Origin: JAJYKC01 sp035545735
GTDB lineage: Bacteria > Acidobacteriota > Terriglobia > Bryobacterales > Bryobacteraceae
DNA length: 64,000 bases
Reading direction: 5' to 3'
Assembly (NCBI GenBank): GCA_035545735.1
Contig: DASZXS010000005.1
Location: 1 to 64,000, forward strand
The first letter of the stretch is position 1, and each line of letters opens with the position of its first letter. Of the stretch, positions 8,807-16,470 are shown piece after piece. The notes beneath the pieces are model-generated. The model was not told the DNA's origin. It ran no database searches and worked only from the letters and a program-made list of their open reading frames with translations. Position numbers and translations under genes: made by a program.

Positions 8807-10297
8807 TTGTCCGAAACCACGCGGCGCCGCTTTCTTCTGCAATCTACTTCAGCTCTAGCCTCGGCGGCCATCGCGGAATCACAGACGCCGGCGCCAAGGG
8901 CCCAAAAGACGATCGGCATCCAGATTGGCGCCGTCTCGTTCGCCGACGAAGGGGTCGAGAAGGTGCTGGACACGCTCCAGGAGAAAGCCTCTGTGAACAC
9001 GCTGTTTATCGCGGCTTTCACCTACGGCCGCGGCATCGCGGGAAGGCAGGTTCCGGGTCAGCCGTTGCCCGATCATGGAAAACAGGAGTACGATTCCAAG
9101 ACGTTTCACGGCGGCAGTTATTCCGCCCTGCATTCGCAGTACTACACAGGCACGCCGCTCAAGAATCTCCGCGCGCCCGATCTCGGTTCCTTCGATGTAT
9201 TCGAAGCCGTGCTTCCCGCATCGCGAAAACGCGGCATCCGGAATATCGCCTGGTTCGAAGATGTGTTTCGCCCCGGTGTTCAGGGCATCGAGCAGTTGCG
9301 GGAGCGCGACTTGCACGGGCGCAGCGCCTCTACCCTGTGTCTGAACAATCCGGGGTATCGAAATTTCTTACTTGATCTTGTGGAAGACTACGCCCGGTCC
9401 TGGGATCTTGACGGCATCATGTGGGGGTCGGAGCGCCAGGGCGCCTTCGCGAATGCTCTTGGCTCTCACCATGGCGGCCGGTCGGAAGATCCGGGACGCG
9501 TGACTTGCTTTTGCGATTTCTGCCGGGCGAAAGCCGCGTCGCAAGGTATCCGAGTGGAGCGGGCGCAGGCCGGTTTTCTGGAGCTGGAGAAGTTTGTGAA
9601 AGCGGCGCGTGCTGGAGACCATCCCGTGGACGGGGACTACGTGGAGCTTTGGCGGCTCATGCTCTCTTATCCCGAACTGCTCGCCTGGGAAAACCTCTGG
9701 CACGACAGTTTGCGCGATACTTACCAGGCAATCTACGCGAAGGTAAAATCCGTCCGGCCGGACATGGGTGTCGGCTGGCATATCTGGCATAACAACTCGT
9801 TCAGTCCCATATACCGGGCCGAGCAAGACCTGAGCCGGATTGCTCCGTATTCCGACTTTCTGAAAGTGGTCATGTATCACAACTGCGCCGGCGAACGCAT
9901 GGCGAGCTACATTCAGAGTGTCGCCGAGACTCAGTACGGAGGCGTGCCGCCCAACGAGTTACTTCGATTTCACTACGACGTTCTTGGCTACGCCGACGAA
10001 GGGTCGTACGATCGGATTCCTCACACCGGCTTTGGGAGCGACTATGTATTGCGCGAAACGAAACGGGCTCGCGCGAAGCTCGCCGGGGCCAAAACCCTGC
10101 TCTGGCCGGGAATCGACATCGATATTCCCACGGCGGCGGATCACAGCAAATCGACGCCGCAGGGAACGGAAGATGCCGTGCTTGCCGCATTTCATGGCGG
10201 AGCCGACGGCGTGATTCTGTCGCGCAAATACTCCGAAATGAGGCTCACCAACCTCGCCGGCGCCGGAGCGGCTCTCCGCCGGTTGGGCTTCGCCTGA
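8807..10297 (+). CDS. Tat-exported TIM-barrel-like protein, glycoside hydrolase-like
   Basis: The 496-residue product starts at TTG 8807. TRRRFLL at residues 5-11 followed by a small hydrophobic stretch is a twin-arginine leader, so the protein is exported folded. The body has the alternating pattern of a (beta/alpha)8 barrel. DGIMWGSERQG near residue 205 and WHIWHNNSFSP near 325 look like substrate-site loops, and CFCDFCRAKA near 235 is a CxCxxC cluster that could bind metal. Similar proteins are usually annotated as hypothetical or as family-10-like glycosidases. I do not recognise a defined family and give no substrate. It sits between an SGNH esterase and a convergent Tat-exported aldo/keto reductase. 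Confidence 0.65.
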   Translation: MSETTRRRFLLQSTSALASAAIAESQTPAPRAQKTIGIQIGAVSFADEGVEKVLDTLQEKASVNTLFIAAFTYGRGIAGRQVPGQPLPDHGKQEYDSKTFHGGSYSALHSQYYTGTPLKNLRAPDLGSFDVFEAVLPASRKRGIRNIAWFEDVFRPGVQGIEQLRERDLHGRSASTLCLNNPGYRNFLLDLVEDYARSWDLDGIMWGSERQGAFANALGSHHGGRSEDPGRVTCFCDFCRAKAASQGIRVERAQAGFLELEKFVKAARAGDHPVDGDYVELWRLMLSYPELLAWENLWHDSLRDTYQAIYAKVKSVRPDMGVGWHIWHNNSFSPIYRAEQDLSRIAPYSDFLKVVMYHNCAGERMASYIQSVAETQYGGVPPNELLRFHYDVLGYADEGSYDRIPHTGFGSDYVLRETKRARAKLAGAKTLLWPGIDIDIPTAADHSKSTPQGTEDAVLAAFHGGADGVILSRKYSEMRLTNLAGAGAALRRLGFA

Positions 10298-10313
10298 CCG
10301 GCCGCGATGGAGT

Positions 10314-11300
10314 TCAACCCATCGAAGCCGGATCGTGGGTGGTCCCGTCAAAATCTTCGGAAGTCTTGAAGCGCTCGATACTCCCGCTGAGCGCCGCCTC
10401 CCTGGTTTTGGCTGTCAGCGCTTCTATCTGCGCCTCATTCATTGGTTTGAAGGTCTTCATGGCGCGGAAGGCCTGGTCGAGACGTTCGACAGAGTCGCAA
10501 CCGTTCATCACCACCGACGTCGGCAGACTCAGAGCGTAGTGCAAACATTCGATCGCATCGACGTCCTTCAGCCGGAACATCAGACCGGAGGCCAGCGGTT
10601 TCATGCCCAAAACCGCCGTTTTTTCTTTCACCAGGCGGGGCACCACCTGATGGGCGAAACTCCGGAAATGATAGTCGAGTACGTTCAGCGGCATCTGGCA
10701 GCTATCAAAATGAAAACCGTTCTTGGCCGCCAGGTCGAGCATGTGGAGGTGAATGCTCGGGTCCTTGTGCCCCGTGAAGCCGACATAACGAACCTTGCCG
10801 GCTTTCTTCGCCGCCATCACCGCTTCATGCGCCCCGCCCGGCGCGAAGTACTTGTCCGCATCAGTCATGCGAATATTTTCATGAAATTGGATCAGATCGA
10901 TGTGGTCGGTCTGCAGCCGCTTCAAAGACTCGTCAATCTGTTCGGCGGCCGATGCCCGGGTGCGGCCGTTGTACTTCGTCATGAGGAAAGCCCGTTTACG
11001 GTACCCATCGCGTAAAGCCATCCCCATCCAAATCTCGCTGCGGCCGCCATGGTAATCGCAAGAATTGTCGAGGAAATTGATCCCGCGATCGAGAGCCGTC
11101 CGTATGATTCGGATGCCTTCTTCTTGACTTGGCACGCCGATGTGGTATCCGCCGAGGCCGATAGCCGACACCCGCTCGCCCGTCGACCCCAGGTTCCGAT
11201 AAATGACTCCGTCCCGCGCTTCCCCGTGAAGGGCCGCCGCGGCGGACAGGGTAGCCAGGCTGCCCAGAAATTCGCGCCGGCGCAGTTCTGAAAAGTTCAT
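10314..11300 (-). CDS. Tat-exported aldo/keto reductase
   Basis: This is a 328-residue NAD(P)H-dependent oxidoreductase of the AKR fold. The catalytic tetrad is readable: Asp and Tyr in LDNSCDYHGG, Lys in LMTKYNG and His in IQFHENI. The N-terminus has LRRREFLGSLATLS, a twin-arginine leader ending near residue 27. The enzyme therefore probably crosses the membrane folded with its cofactor bound. Its substrate is not evident; sugars, aldehydes or ketones are typical. The gene ends 16 bases from the convergent TIM-barrel-like gene. The 197-base gap on its other side holds the divergent promoters with the beta-propeller gene. Confidence 0.88.
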   Translation of the reverse strand: MNFSELRRREFLGSLATLSAAAALHGEARDGVIYRNLGSTGERVSAIGLGGYHIGVPSQEEGIRIIRTALDRGINFLDNSCDYHGGRSEIWMGMALRDGYRKRAFLMTKYNGRTRASAAEQIDESLKRLQTDHIDLIQFHENIRMTDADKYFAPGGAHEAVMAAKKAGKVRYVGFTGHKDPSIHLHMLDLAAKNGFHFDSCQMPLNVLDYHFRSFAHQVVPRLVKEKTAVLGMKPLASGLMFRLKDVDAIECLHYALSLPTSVVMNGCDSVERLDQAFRAMKTFKPMNEAQIEALTAKTREAALSGSIERFKTSEDFDGTTHDPASMG

Positions 11301-11378
11301 AGAGCACCTCCGTTTCAGCCGCGATTCTATTCTGCCCTATCTGGCCGGAATTTTATACCCTCTGGAGACCCCTCCGGG

Positions 11379-11390
11379 GTTTTCGAAAAC
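11379..11390. promoter_or_regulatory. Perfect 12-base palindrome in a divergent intergenic region
   Basis: GTTTTCGAAAAC is a perfect palindrome directly after a small ACCCC-TCC-GGGGT hairpin (11368-11380). It lies between the divergent aldo/keto reductase and beta-propeller genes and could be a dimeric regulator site. The regulator is unknown. Confidence 0.3.
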
Positions 11391-11497
11391 AGCAAAAAAA
11401 GAATCGCTCCGCTCCGTAACTTTTCCCCCGCACCCCGCGAACCAGTAAATGACCGTCGCGTGTCGGCGGAAATCCAAATTTTAGAGGAGAAAACGAA

Positions 11498-12517
11498 ATG
11501 AAAAGGTTAGCGGGTATTGGTGTGTCCGCGCTCTTAGCCGGCGCGCTCGTTTACGGGCAGAACTGGGCCCAGAGTCCCTTGGTAATCACGGCGTCAAATG
11601 CATCCGCCAATCAATTGTTGGTCTATTCGAGCACGGGCAGCTTGCTTCAAACCGTCGCAACGCGGGGCCAGGGCGGTGCGAGCGGAAACGCGGGAGGCAT
11701 CGCCGTTCGGGAAAACCGGATGGCCGCGGTGGTTAATTTCGGATCGAAATCCGTCTCGGTGTTTCAGCGCGCCGGCAATGGCTTCCGGTTGGGGCAAGTG
11801 ATCTCGACTGCATCGAGTCCCGTCAGCGTCGCCTTCGGGCACGACCATCTTTATATTCTTGGAACCGCAAATGTGGAATCGCACCAAATCTTCGGTTTTG
11901 GAATAAATTCCAATCCCGACGGCGTCGTGCCCTTGTTCAAAGCGGACGGCTCCGCTGCCCAGGTGGGCGTCCTGCCGCACAGTCTGATCATCAGCGAGAA
12001 AAGCAACACCATCGAGACGGTGCAGTTGGACGGCGGCGGTGCGGTGGAGGGCTCGGCCACGCTCGTCAGCGACATTCCCGCGAATGTGGACACGCCGTTC
12101 GGACTGGTGACGCGCGGCGACAACGCTTACGTCACCATTGCGCACGCCGATGAGATCAGCCTGGTCCGGAACGGTATGGTGCTCACCACGACTGGTTCCG
12201 GCACACAGCATTCGCCGTGCTGGGTGGCTCTGGACGGCCCATTCCTCTTCTCATCCAACTCGCCCAGTAAGAGCATCTCCCGGTATGCGGTCTACGGGCG
12301 GAACATCATTCAGGATGCCGCCGTGGCCGCCACGCTGAACGGTTCACCCACGGACATCGCGCACCGCGCGGGCCTAGTCGCGGTAATTGACGGAGCCGGG
12401 CAGCTTTCTCACCTCTCCATCTTCGATGTCGACGAAGACGGCAATCTTACGTTGAAGGGAAGCGCCAGTATCAGCGGATCAATCAACGGAGTGGCAGTCG
12501 TGGGTCAGCCGGAATAA
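11498..12517 (+). CDS. Exported lactonase-like seven-bladed beta-propeller protein
   Basis: The 339-residue protein begins with a Sec signal peptide (MKRLAGIGVSALLAGALVYG). The rest consists of repeating short beta-blade segments such as NQLLVYSSTGSLLQTV, AAVVNFGSKSVSVFQ and LSIFDVDEDGNLTLKGS, typical of the YncE/6-phosphogluconolactonase-like propeller superfamily. These proteins range from lactonases to binding scaffolds, and no catalytic metal ligands stand out. AGAGGAG six bases upstream of the ATG is a good ribosome binding site. The ECF sigma/anti-sigma pair lies downstream on the same strand, separated by a GC-rich hairpin. An enzymatic role is not demonstrated by the sequence. Confidence 0.7.
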   Translation: MKRLAGIGVSALLAGALVYGQNWAQSPLVITASNASANQLLVYSSTGSLLQTVATRGQGGASGNAGGIAVRENRMAAVVNFGSKSVSVFQRAGNGFRLGQVISTASSPVSVAFGHDHLYILGTANVESHQIFGFGINSNPDGVVPLFKADGSAAQVGVLPHSLIISEKSNTIETVQLDGGGAVEGSATLVSDIPANVDTPFGLVTRGDNAYVTIAHADEISLVRNGMVLTTTGSGTQHSPCWVALDGPFLFSSNSPSKSISRYAVYGRNIIQDAAVAATLNGSPTDIAHRAGLVAVIDGAGQLSHLSIFDVDEDGNLTLKGSASISGSINGVAVVGQPE

Positions 12518-12580
12518 GCGAAAACCTCAGGGAAGCCGCAATGCTCTAATCTGAAGATTCGCCCCGCCGATCAAGCTTCA

Positions 12581-12606
12581 GCCCCGGGACCGCATACGCC
12601 CGGGGC
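12581..12606 (+). terminator. GC-rich perfect hairpin upstream of the ECF sigma gene
   Basis: GCCCCGGG (12581-12588) pairs perfectly with CCCGGGGC (12599-12606) around a 10-base loop. A weaker CTGAAG/CTTCAG inverted repeat (12551-12556, 12576-12581) overlaps its left arm by one base. No T run follows. It may end the propeller transcript or be a leader structure of the sigma factor mRNA. Confidence 0.4.
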
Positions 12607-12635
12607 ATCCGGCGTTGTGCGAGGAAAAGGATGGA

Positions 12636-13208
12636 GTGGTGGAGACTGGTTCCGCGCCCGCCGCGGCCCCCGCGGCGGAGCTGGGTTCGTTGATGTCCGG
12701 TTACCAGCAGTCGGATCAGGGAGCGGCGGCTACTTTCATTGAGCGCGTGAGCCCTCTGCTTCACCGCTATTTCCTCGCCCGGAGTTCAGATCGCGAATAT
12801 GCCGAGGACTTGGTGCAGGAAACGTGGATGCGCATTCACAAAGCGCGGCATACCTACCGGTCCGGCGAGCCGGTCTTACCCTGGATCTTTGCGATTGCCA
12901 GACACACCGGGCTCGACAATTACCGGAAAAGGCGTCGTCTCGAAGCGCATGAGCGGCAAGTAGACGTGCTGCCCGAGCCGAGCGCGGAACAACCGGCCGC
13001 GGGACAAACCGCCCCCGGTATCGCCTCAATCCTCCGCGATCTGCCCGAAAAGCAGCGGGAGGTTCTGGTGATGCTAAAGGTTCTTGGCATGACAATAGAC
13101 GAAGTGGCCACCGCAACCTCTTCCAGTCCCGGTTCGGTGAAACAAAAGGCTCACCGGGCTTATGAGAAGTTGCGCGGCATTCTATCCGCCGGAGCGGGCA
13201 TGAAATGA
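12636..13208 (+). CDS. ECF-type RNA polymerase sigma factor
   Basis: This is an extracytoplasmic-function sigma factor of about 190 residues. Region 2 contains YAEDLVQETWMRIHKARHTY. Region 4 contains LPEKQREVLVMLKVLGMTIDEVA, followed by a helix-turn-helix. The open frame reaches TTG 12615 without a ribosome binding site. GTG 12636 has GAGGAAAAGG just before it and is preferred. The stop overlaps the next start as ATGA, so it is translationally coupled to the membrane anti-sigma that follows. It would be held inactive at the membrane until a cell-envelope or oxidative signal. Targets cannot be read from this window; no obvious matching promoter was identified. Confidence 0.9.
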   Translation: MVETGSAPAAAPAAELGSLMSGYQQSDQGAAATFIERVSPLLHRYFLARSSDREYAEDLVQETWMRIHKARHTYRSGEPVLPWIFAIARHTGLDNYRKRRRLEAHERQVDVLPEPSAEQPAAGQTAPGIASILRDLPEKQREVLVMLKVLGMTIDEVATATSSSPGSVKQKAHRAYEKLRGILSAGAGMK

Positions 13209-13909
13209 CACCCGAAGAACTGGACCGGCAAATCGCCGAAGCGTCGGACCCGGCGCGCCATCCCTGGGACGGCGGCCCGGCTGCGGTGAGCCGCGCGAAA
13301 CAAGCCATTTTGGACGATCTGCGTCCCGTGCGTCCCCTCCCTCCGGATTGGGCGTTGGCGGTGGGCTTTCTGTTTCTCTTCGCGATCTTCGCCGGATCGA
13401 GCGCTCTGGCGCTAGGAATGTACGGCGTTCACGTTCTAAGCGGCTGGCAATCGGTTTTGATTTTCACGATTCTAGCCGGCAGCGCGGCGCTGGCGGCCGT
13501 GGCGTGCGTCCGCGAAATGAGGCCGGCGAGCGGGTCCCCCTTGGGAGCGGCTGCGCTCGCCTGCGCCGTCATACTCTTCCCGCTGGTCTTCGCGGCCGTT
13601 TTTCACGGCTACGGCACTCACGATCTGGTGAAGCAGGGGATACCTTGCCTGATCGCTGGCCTGTGCGTCTCCGTCCCCGCCGGATTAGTTACCGGATGGA
13701 TCATCCGCCGCGGATTCGTCCTGAGCTGGAGCCGCGCCGGGGGCGCCGCCGGAACCTTGTGCGGCCTTGCCGGCTTGGGCATGCTTGAGCTGCATTGTCC
13801 CAACCTGATCGCCATCCATGTGATTTTGTGGCACGTGGCCGTGGTGCTGATAAGCGGTCTGCTCGGATTTCTGGTGGGCCGGGCGCTGGATGCGGTGAAC
13901 AACAGGTAA
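13205..13909 (+). CDS. NrsF-type (DUF1109) membrane anti-sigma factor
   Basis: The 234-residue integral membrane protein has a short cytosolic N-terminus (about 1-45) and then roughly six hydrophobic helices. The late sequence LELHCPNLIAIHVILWH matches the LHCP-containing segment conserved in NrsF/DUF1109 proteins, which sequester cognate ECF sigma factors and often respond to oxidative or metal stress. There is no HxxxCxxC zinc anti-sigma motif. The four-base ATGA overlap with the upstream sigma gene supports pairing in equal amounts. It is less certain than the sigma factor because the N-terminal half is divergent. Confidence 0.75.
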   Translation: MTPEELDRQIAEASDPARHPWDGGPAAVSRAKQAILDDLRPVRPLPPDWALAVGFLFLFAIFAGSSALALGMYGVHVLSGWQSVLIFTILAGSAALAAVACVREMRPASGSPLGAAALACAVILFPLVFAAVFHGYGTHDLVKQGIPCLIAGLCVSVPAGLVTGWIIRRGFVLSWSRAGGAAGTLCGLAGLGMLELHCPNLIAIHVILWHVAVVLISGLLGFLVGRALDAVNNR

Positions 13910-13945
13910 CCTGCCCGCGCCCGCTCCGGACGCGGCGGGTCCTAT

Positions 13946-14659
13946 CTAACGGACAGCGATTTCCCAATGCAGCGGCAAGGTTTCGGGGATGTAGCACATC
14001 GTGTCGTCGCAAGCCTGATAGCGGAGCGTTCCATCGATCGAGACGGGACCCTTCGCGGCTGGAGCTATCACCACCTCCCGCGCCAGGCGGAAATGGCCCT
14101 GGTAGGCGGGGACGGTTTCGTCGATGGCTACCAGATGCAGGATTTCCGCCTTTGGGAACAAGGCGGGCCGGGCGCTCCAGTCCGAGGATGGCTTCAGAGC
14201 CCAGGCGATGGGGATATACCCTTCGACGCCCGGCGCGTACACGTGAACGCCGGGCTTCAGCTTCAGATCCAGAACGAGGACGACCGTTTCTCCGGCCCGC
14301 CCGGAGGCGCGGTCGGCCGAAACGGACAGCTCCAGCCGTTTTCCGTTCACCGTGGCTTTTGCGGCGGTGGACGGCAAGTTCAACCGTAGAAACAGAAACG
14401 CCGCCGGGGAGTCTCCTTCGTAACGGTCCACGGGTTCGCCCCCGGCGCCGAGGAGCGTGACAGAAGGTTTTGTGCCCGCGGTTACGGAATATTTAAGCCC
14501 AATACTTTCAATAGAATGCCGGTATTCCTCCCATGCAGGCGAAGACTGGCTTCCACCGCCATGGACCAACACCGATACGGGCAACTGCTGGCCCGGGGCC
14601 AGGACCGGGGTGAAAGCCAGGCAACCGGCGCCGAAAATCAAAAGCCGGAGGTCTATCAT
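13946..14659 (-). CDS. Exported DsbD-alpha-domain protein (thiol-disulfide interchange N-domain only)
   Basis: The 237-residue product has a signal peptide (about 1-24). Its C-terminal half is an immunoglobulin-like DsbD N-terminal domain. The hallmark is YQACDDTMCYIPE, with Cys217 and Cys222 placed as in the active site of DsbD-alpha, which passes reductant to periplasmic partners. Unlike full DsbD, there is no eight-helix membrane domain and no C-terminal thioredoxin domain, and none follows downstream. It could receive electrons from an unlinked CcdA-like protein. The N-terminal 90 residues do not match anything I recognise. The gene is divergent from a MerR regulator. Confidence 0.75.
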   Translation of the reverse strand: MIDLRLLIFGAGCLAFTPVLAPGQQLPVSVLVHGGGSQSSPAWEEYRHSIESIGLKYSVTAGTKPSVTLLGAGGEPVDRYEGDSPAAFLFLRLNLPSTAAKATVNGKRLELSVSADRASGRAGETVVLVLDLKLKPGVHVYAPGVEGYIPIAWALKPSSDWSARPALFPKAEILHLVAIDETVPAYQGHFRLAREVVIAPAAKGPVSIDGTLRYQACDDTMCYIPETLPLHWEIAVR

Positions 14660-14718
14660 GAGTACTCTTTATAGTAGACTCCTGCTCCGGCGGTGGTGGC
14701 GAGTAAGGTAGAATAACC

Positions 14719-15159
14719 GTGGAAATGGCTGACCCTGCAAAGGAAACCGGTACGCAGGAGATCCCCGACAAGCTTTACTTTCGCATCGGGGAAGTTAGCC
14801 GTCTGGCCGGGATCAAGCCGTATGTCCTGCGGTATTGGGAGACAGAGTTTCCGGCGCTGGGGCCGAAGAAATCAGGGACGGGGCACCGCTTGTTCCGGCG
14901 CAAGGACGTGGAACTCGTGCTCGAGATCAAGCGGCTGCTGTACGAGAAGCGGTTTACGATCGAGGGGGCTCGTAAGTTCCTGGAAAACCGGGAAAAAGGA
15001 GTAGCCGCCCCGGTCGCCGCGCCGCCTTCCAAGCTTCCTCAGGGGCAGTTGTTCGCGACTGTGCTGCCACCGGAGTGGGACGACGTGCGGCGGGATCTGC
15101 GGTCCATCCTTGACCTTCTGGACTCGCGAGATGGCGGATCAAATCGACGTGGACGCTAA
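14719..15159 (+). CDS. MerR-family transcriptional regulator
   Basis: The 146-residue protein has an N-terminal winged helix-turn-helix. FRIGEVSRLAGIKPYVLRYWETEFP at 22-46 is the MerR signature, followed by HRLFRRKDVELVLEIKRLLYEKRFTIEGARKFL. The tail lacks cysteine ligands or a recognised effector domain, so it belongs to the HTH-only group found in several phyla. GTG 14719 has AAGG at proper spacing; ATG 14725 is a possible alternative. It is divergent from the DsbD-like gene and about 250 bases upstream of flbD-motAB. It could influence the motility operon, though the gap and a hairpin argue for separate transcription. Confidence 0.88.
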   Translation: MEMADPAKETGTQEIPDKLYFRIGEVSRLAGIKPYVLRYWETEFPALGPKKSGTGHRLFRRKDVELVLEIKRLLYEKRFTIEGARKFLENREKGVAAPVAAPPSKLPQGQLFATVLPPEWDDVRRDLRSILDLLDSRDGGSNRRGR

Positions 15160-15205
15160 AGTCCTCGCGGCCCCCTCCGGCGGAACCCTGACCCGCTGAA
15201 AGCGC

Positions 15206-15223
15206 GCGGCGGAGGTCCGCCGC
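15206..15223. other. GC-rich inverted repeat between merR-type gene and flbD
   Basis: GCGGCGGA (15206-15213) and TCCGCCGC (15216-15223) are perfect complements with only two bases between them. It lies about 50 bases after the MerR stop codon. No T run follows. It may be a terminator or a protein-binding dyad. The rest of the gap (15160-15407) shows no further clear element. Confidence 0.3.
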
Positions 15224-15395
15224 CACTGCATCGAACAACTCCAATCTTTCCGCCATTCCGGTGTCCATCGGCGCCAGGTCCTCCCTGCTTGTACTCTTCG
15301 GCCGGGAACGACCCGCCATGAGTGCAAAAGACTCCGGAGTGAAAAAACGGCGCTGGGGCATGGCCGAAACCGCCCTTCTTGCCGATAAGGAGCCT

Positions 15396-15400
15396 AGGAG
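15396..15400 (+). promoter_or_regulatory. Ribosome binding site deciding the flbD start
   Basis: AGGAG lies seven bases before ATG 15408, giving a protein that begins MIPLTRING, the usual FlbD start. The longer open frame from 15261 has no such site. Confidence 0.75.
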
Positions 15401-15407
15401 AATGGCC

Positions 15408-15635
15408 ATGATCCCTCTGACTCGTATCAACGGGACCCAGCTTTTTCTGAATTCGGACTTGATTGAGCACCTGGAGGTAACCCCAGATACGGTTGTGAGC
15501 TTGACGAACGGGCAAAAATTCGTAGTTTTGGAGACGCCGGAGGAAGTGGCGGCGAGAGTGATGGAACTCCGGCGGAGCATTCACCGGGGGGTAGACGACT
15601 CAGCCCGTTTCGCCACGCTGGAGGCGAGATCGTAA
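15408..15635 (+). CDS. flbD: FlbD-family flagellar protein
   Basis: FlbD is a small protein encoded next to motA in many bacteria and required for, or associated with, flagellar function; its exact role is unclear. The 75-residue product has the family pattern: MIPLTRINGTQLFLNSDLIE, then a TVVSLTNGQKFVV strand pair and a helical tail. The start is fixed by AGGAG and family convention rather than by the longer frame. Three bases separate its stop from motA and one base separates motA from motB, so the three form one operon. No other flagellar gene is in the window. Confidence 0.88.
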   Translation: MIPLTRINGTQLFLNSDLIEHLEVTPDTVVSLTNGQKFVVLETPEEVAARVMELRRSIHRGVDDSARFATLEARS

Positions 15636-15638
15636 CCG

Positions 15639-16469
15639 ATGGGTGGAACCGGGCCGTCGGGCCGGGTGGATTTCGCGAGTTTCGCGGGAGTGCTGCTTGC
15701 CGCGGGAGGCATTCTTGGCGGCCTTCTGCTGGAGGGCGGCCGGATTCAGGACGTCCGGCAGGTTACGGCAGCGCTGATTGTGTTCGGTGGCACTTTGGGC
15801 GCGGTGATGCTCCACACGCCCCCCTCCACCCTGGTTCGGGCCCTAAAATGCCTGCCCCGGGTGTTCTACGCGGTGGACCGCCCCAGGGACACGATTCTGG
15901 ACGACATCATCGGGTACGCCACCAAAGCCCGCAAGATGGGCCTGGTATCCCTGGAGACGATTGCGGACAACATCGAAGATCCGTTTCTCAGTAAAGCCCT
16001 GACGCTGGCGGTGGATGGCACGGATCTTCAGGAACTGCGGCAGACCATGGAACTGGATATCGCGCTGGAGGAGCGGCGGGCGGAAGCCGACGCCCGGGTC
16101 TACGAGAGCGCCGGAGGATATGCGCCGACCATCGGGATCATCGGCGCGGTGATGGGCCTGATTCAGGTGATGAAAAATCTCGCCAACATCGACGAAGTGG
16201 GGCACGGAATTGCCGTCGCGTTCGTGGCCACCGTATATGGAGTTGCATCGGCCAACCTGTTTTTCCTGCCGGCGGCCGGGAAAATCAAAGCCCGGGCCGC
16301 CCATGAAGCCGAGCGCAAGGAGATGATGCTCGAAGGGGTCTGCTCCATAGTGGAAGGGCTGAACCCGAAGATCATCCGGACCAAACTCGAAGGGTATCTC
16401 GGCACGAAGGCGAAAAACCGAACCCTCGCTCCGGAACGCCAACGAGCCGCACGGGGAGCGGCGGCGTGA
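15639..16469 (+). CDS. motA: Flagellar motor stator protein MotA
   Basis: MotA forms the five-subunit ring of the ion-driven stator in the inner membrane. The 276-residue protein has four membrane helices: about 15-33 and 42-60, then the pair after residue 160. The cytoplasmic loop carries the charged region that contacts FliG. PTIGIIGAVMGLIQVM holds the conserved proline of helix 3, and ANLFFLPAAGKIKARA the one at the end of helix 4. Its partner MotB is encoded one base downstream. Whether the motor uses protons or sodium cannot be decided from sequence alone. Confidence 0.94.
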   Translation: MGGTGPSGRVDFASFAGVLLAAGGILGGLLLEGGRIQDVRQVTAALIVFGGTLGAVMLHTPPSTLVRALKCLPRVFYAVDRPRDTILDDIIGYATKARKMGLVSLETIADNIEDPFLSKALTLAVDGTDLQELRQTMELDIALEERRAEADARVYESAGGYAPTIGIIGAVMGLIQVMKNLANIDEVGHGIAVAFVATVYGVASANLFFLPAAGKIKARAAHEAERKEMMLEGVCSIVEGLNPKIIRTKLEGYLGTKAKNRTLAPERQRAARGAAA

Positions 16470-16470
16470 A

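Noticed and set aside
13946..14659. DsbD-like gene as a frameshifted full DsbD
   Set aside because: No membrane-domain frame follows the stop; the downstream region is the anti-sigma gene on the other strand.
15131..15199. 22-codon mini open frame overlapping the merR-type 3' end
   Set aside because: Short, no ribosome binding site, overlaps the regulator and a hairpin follows directly.
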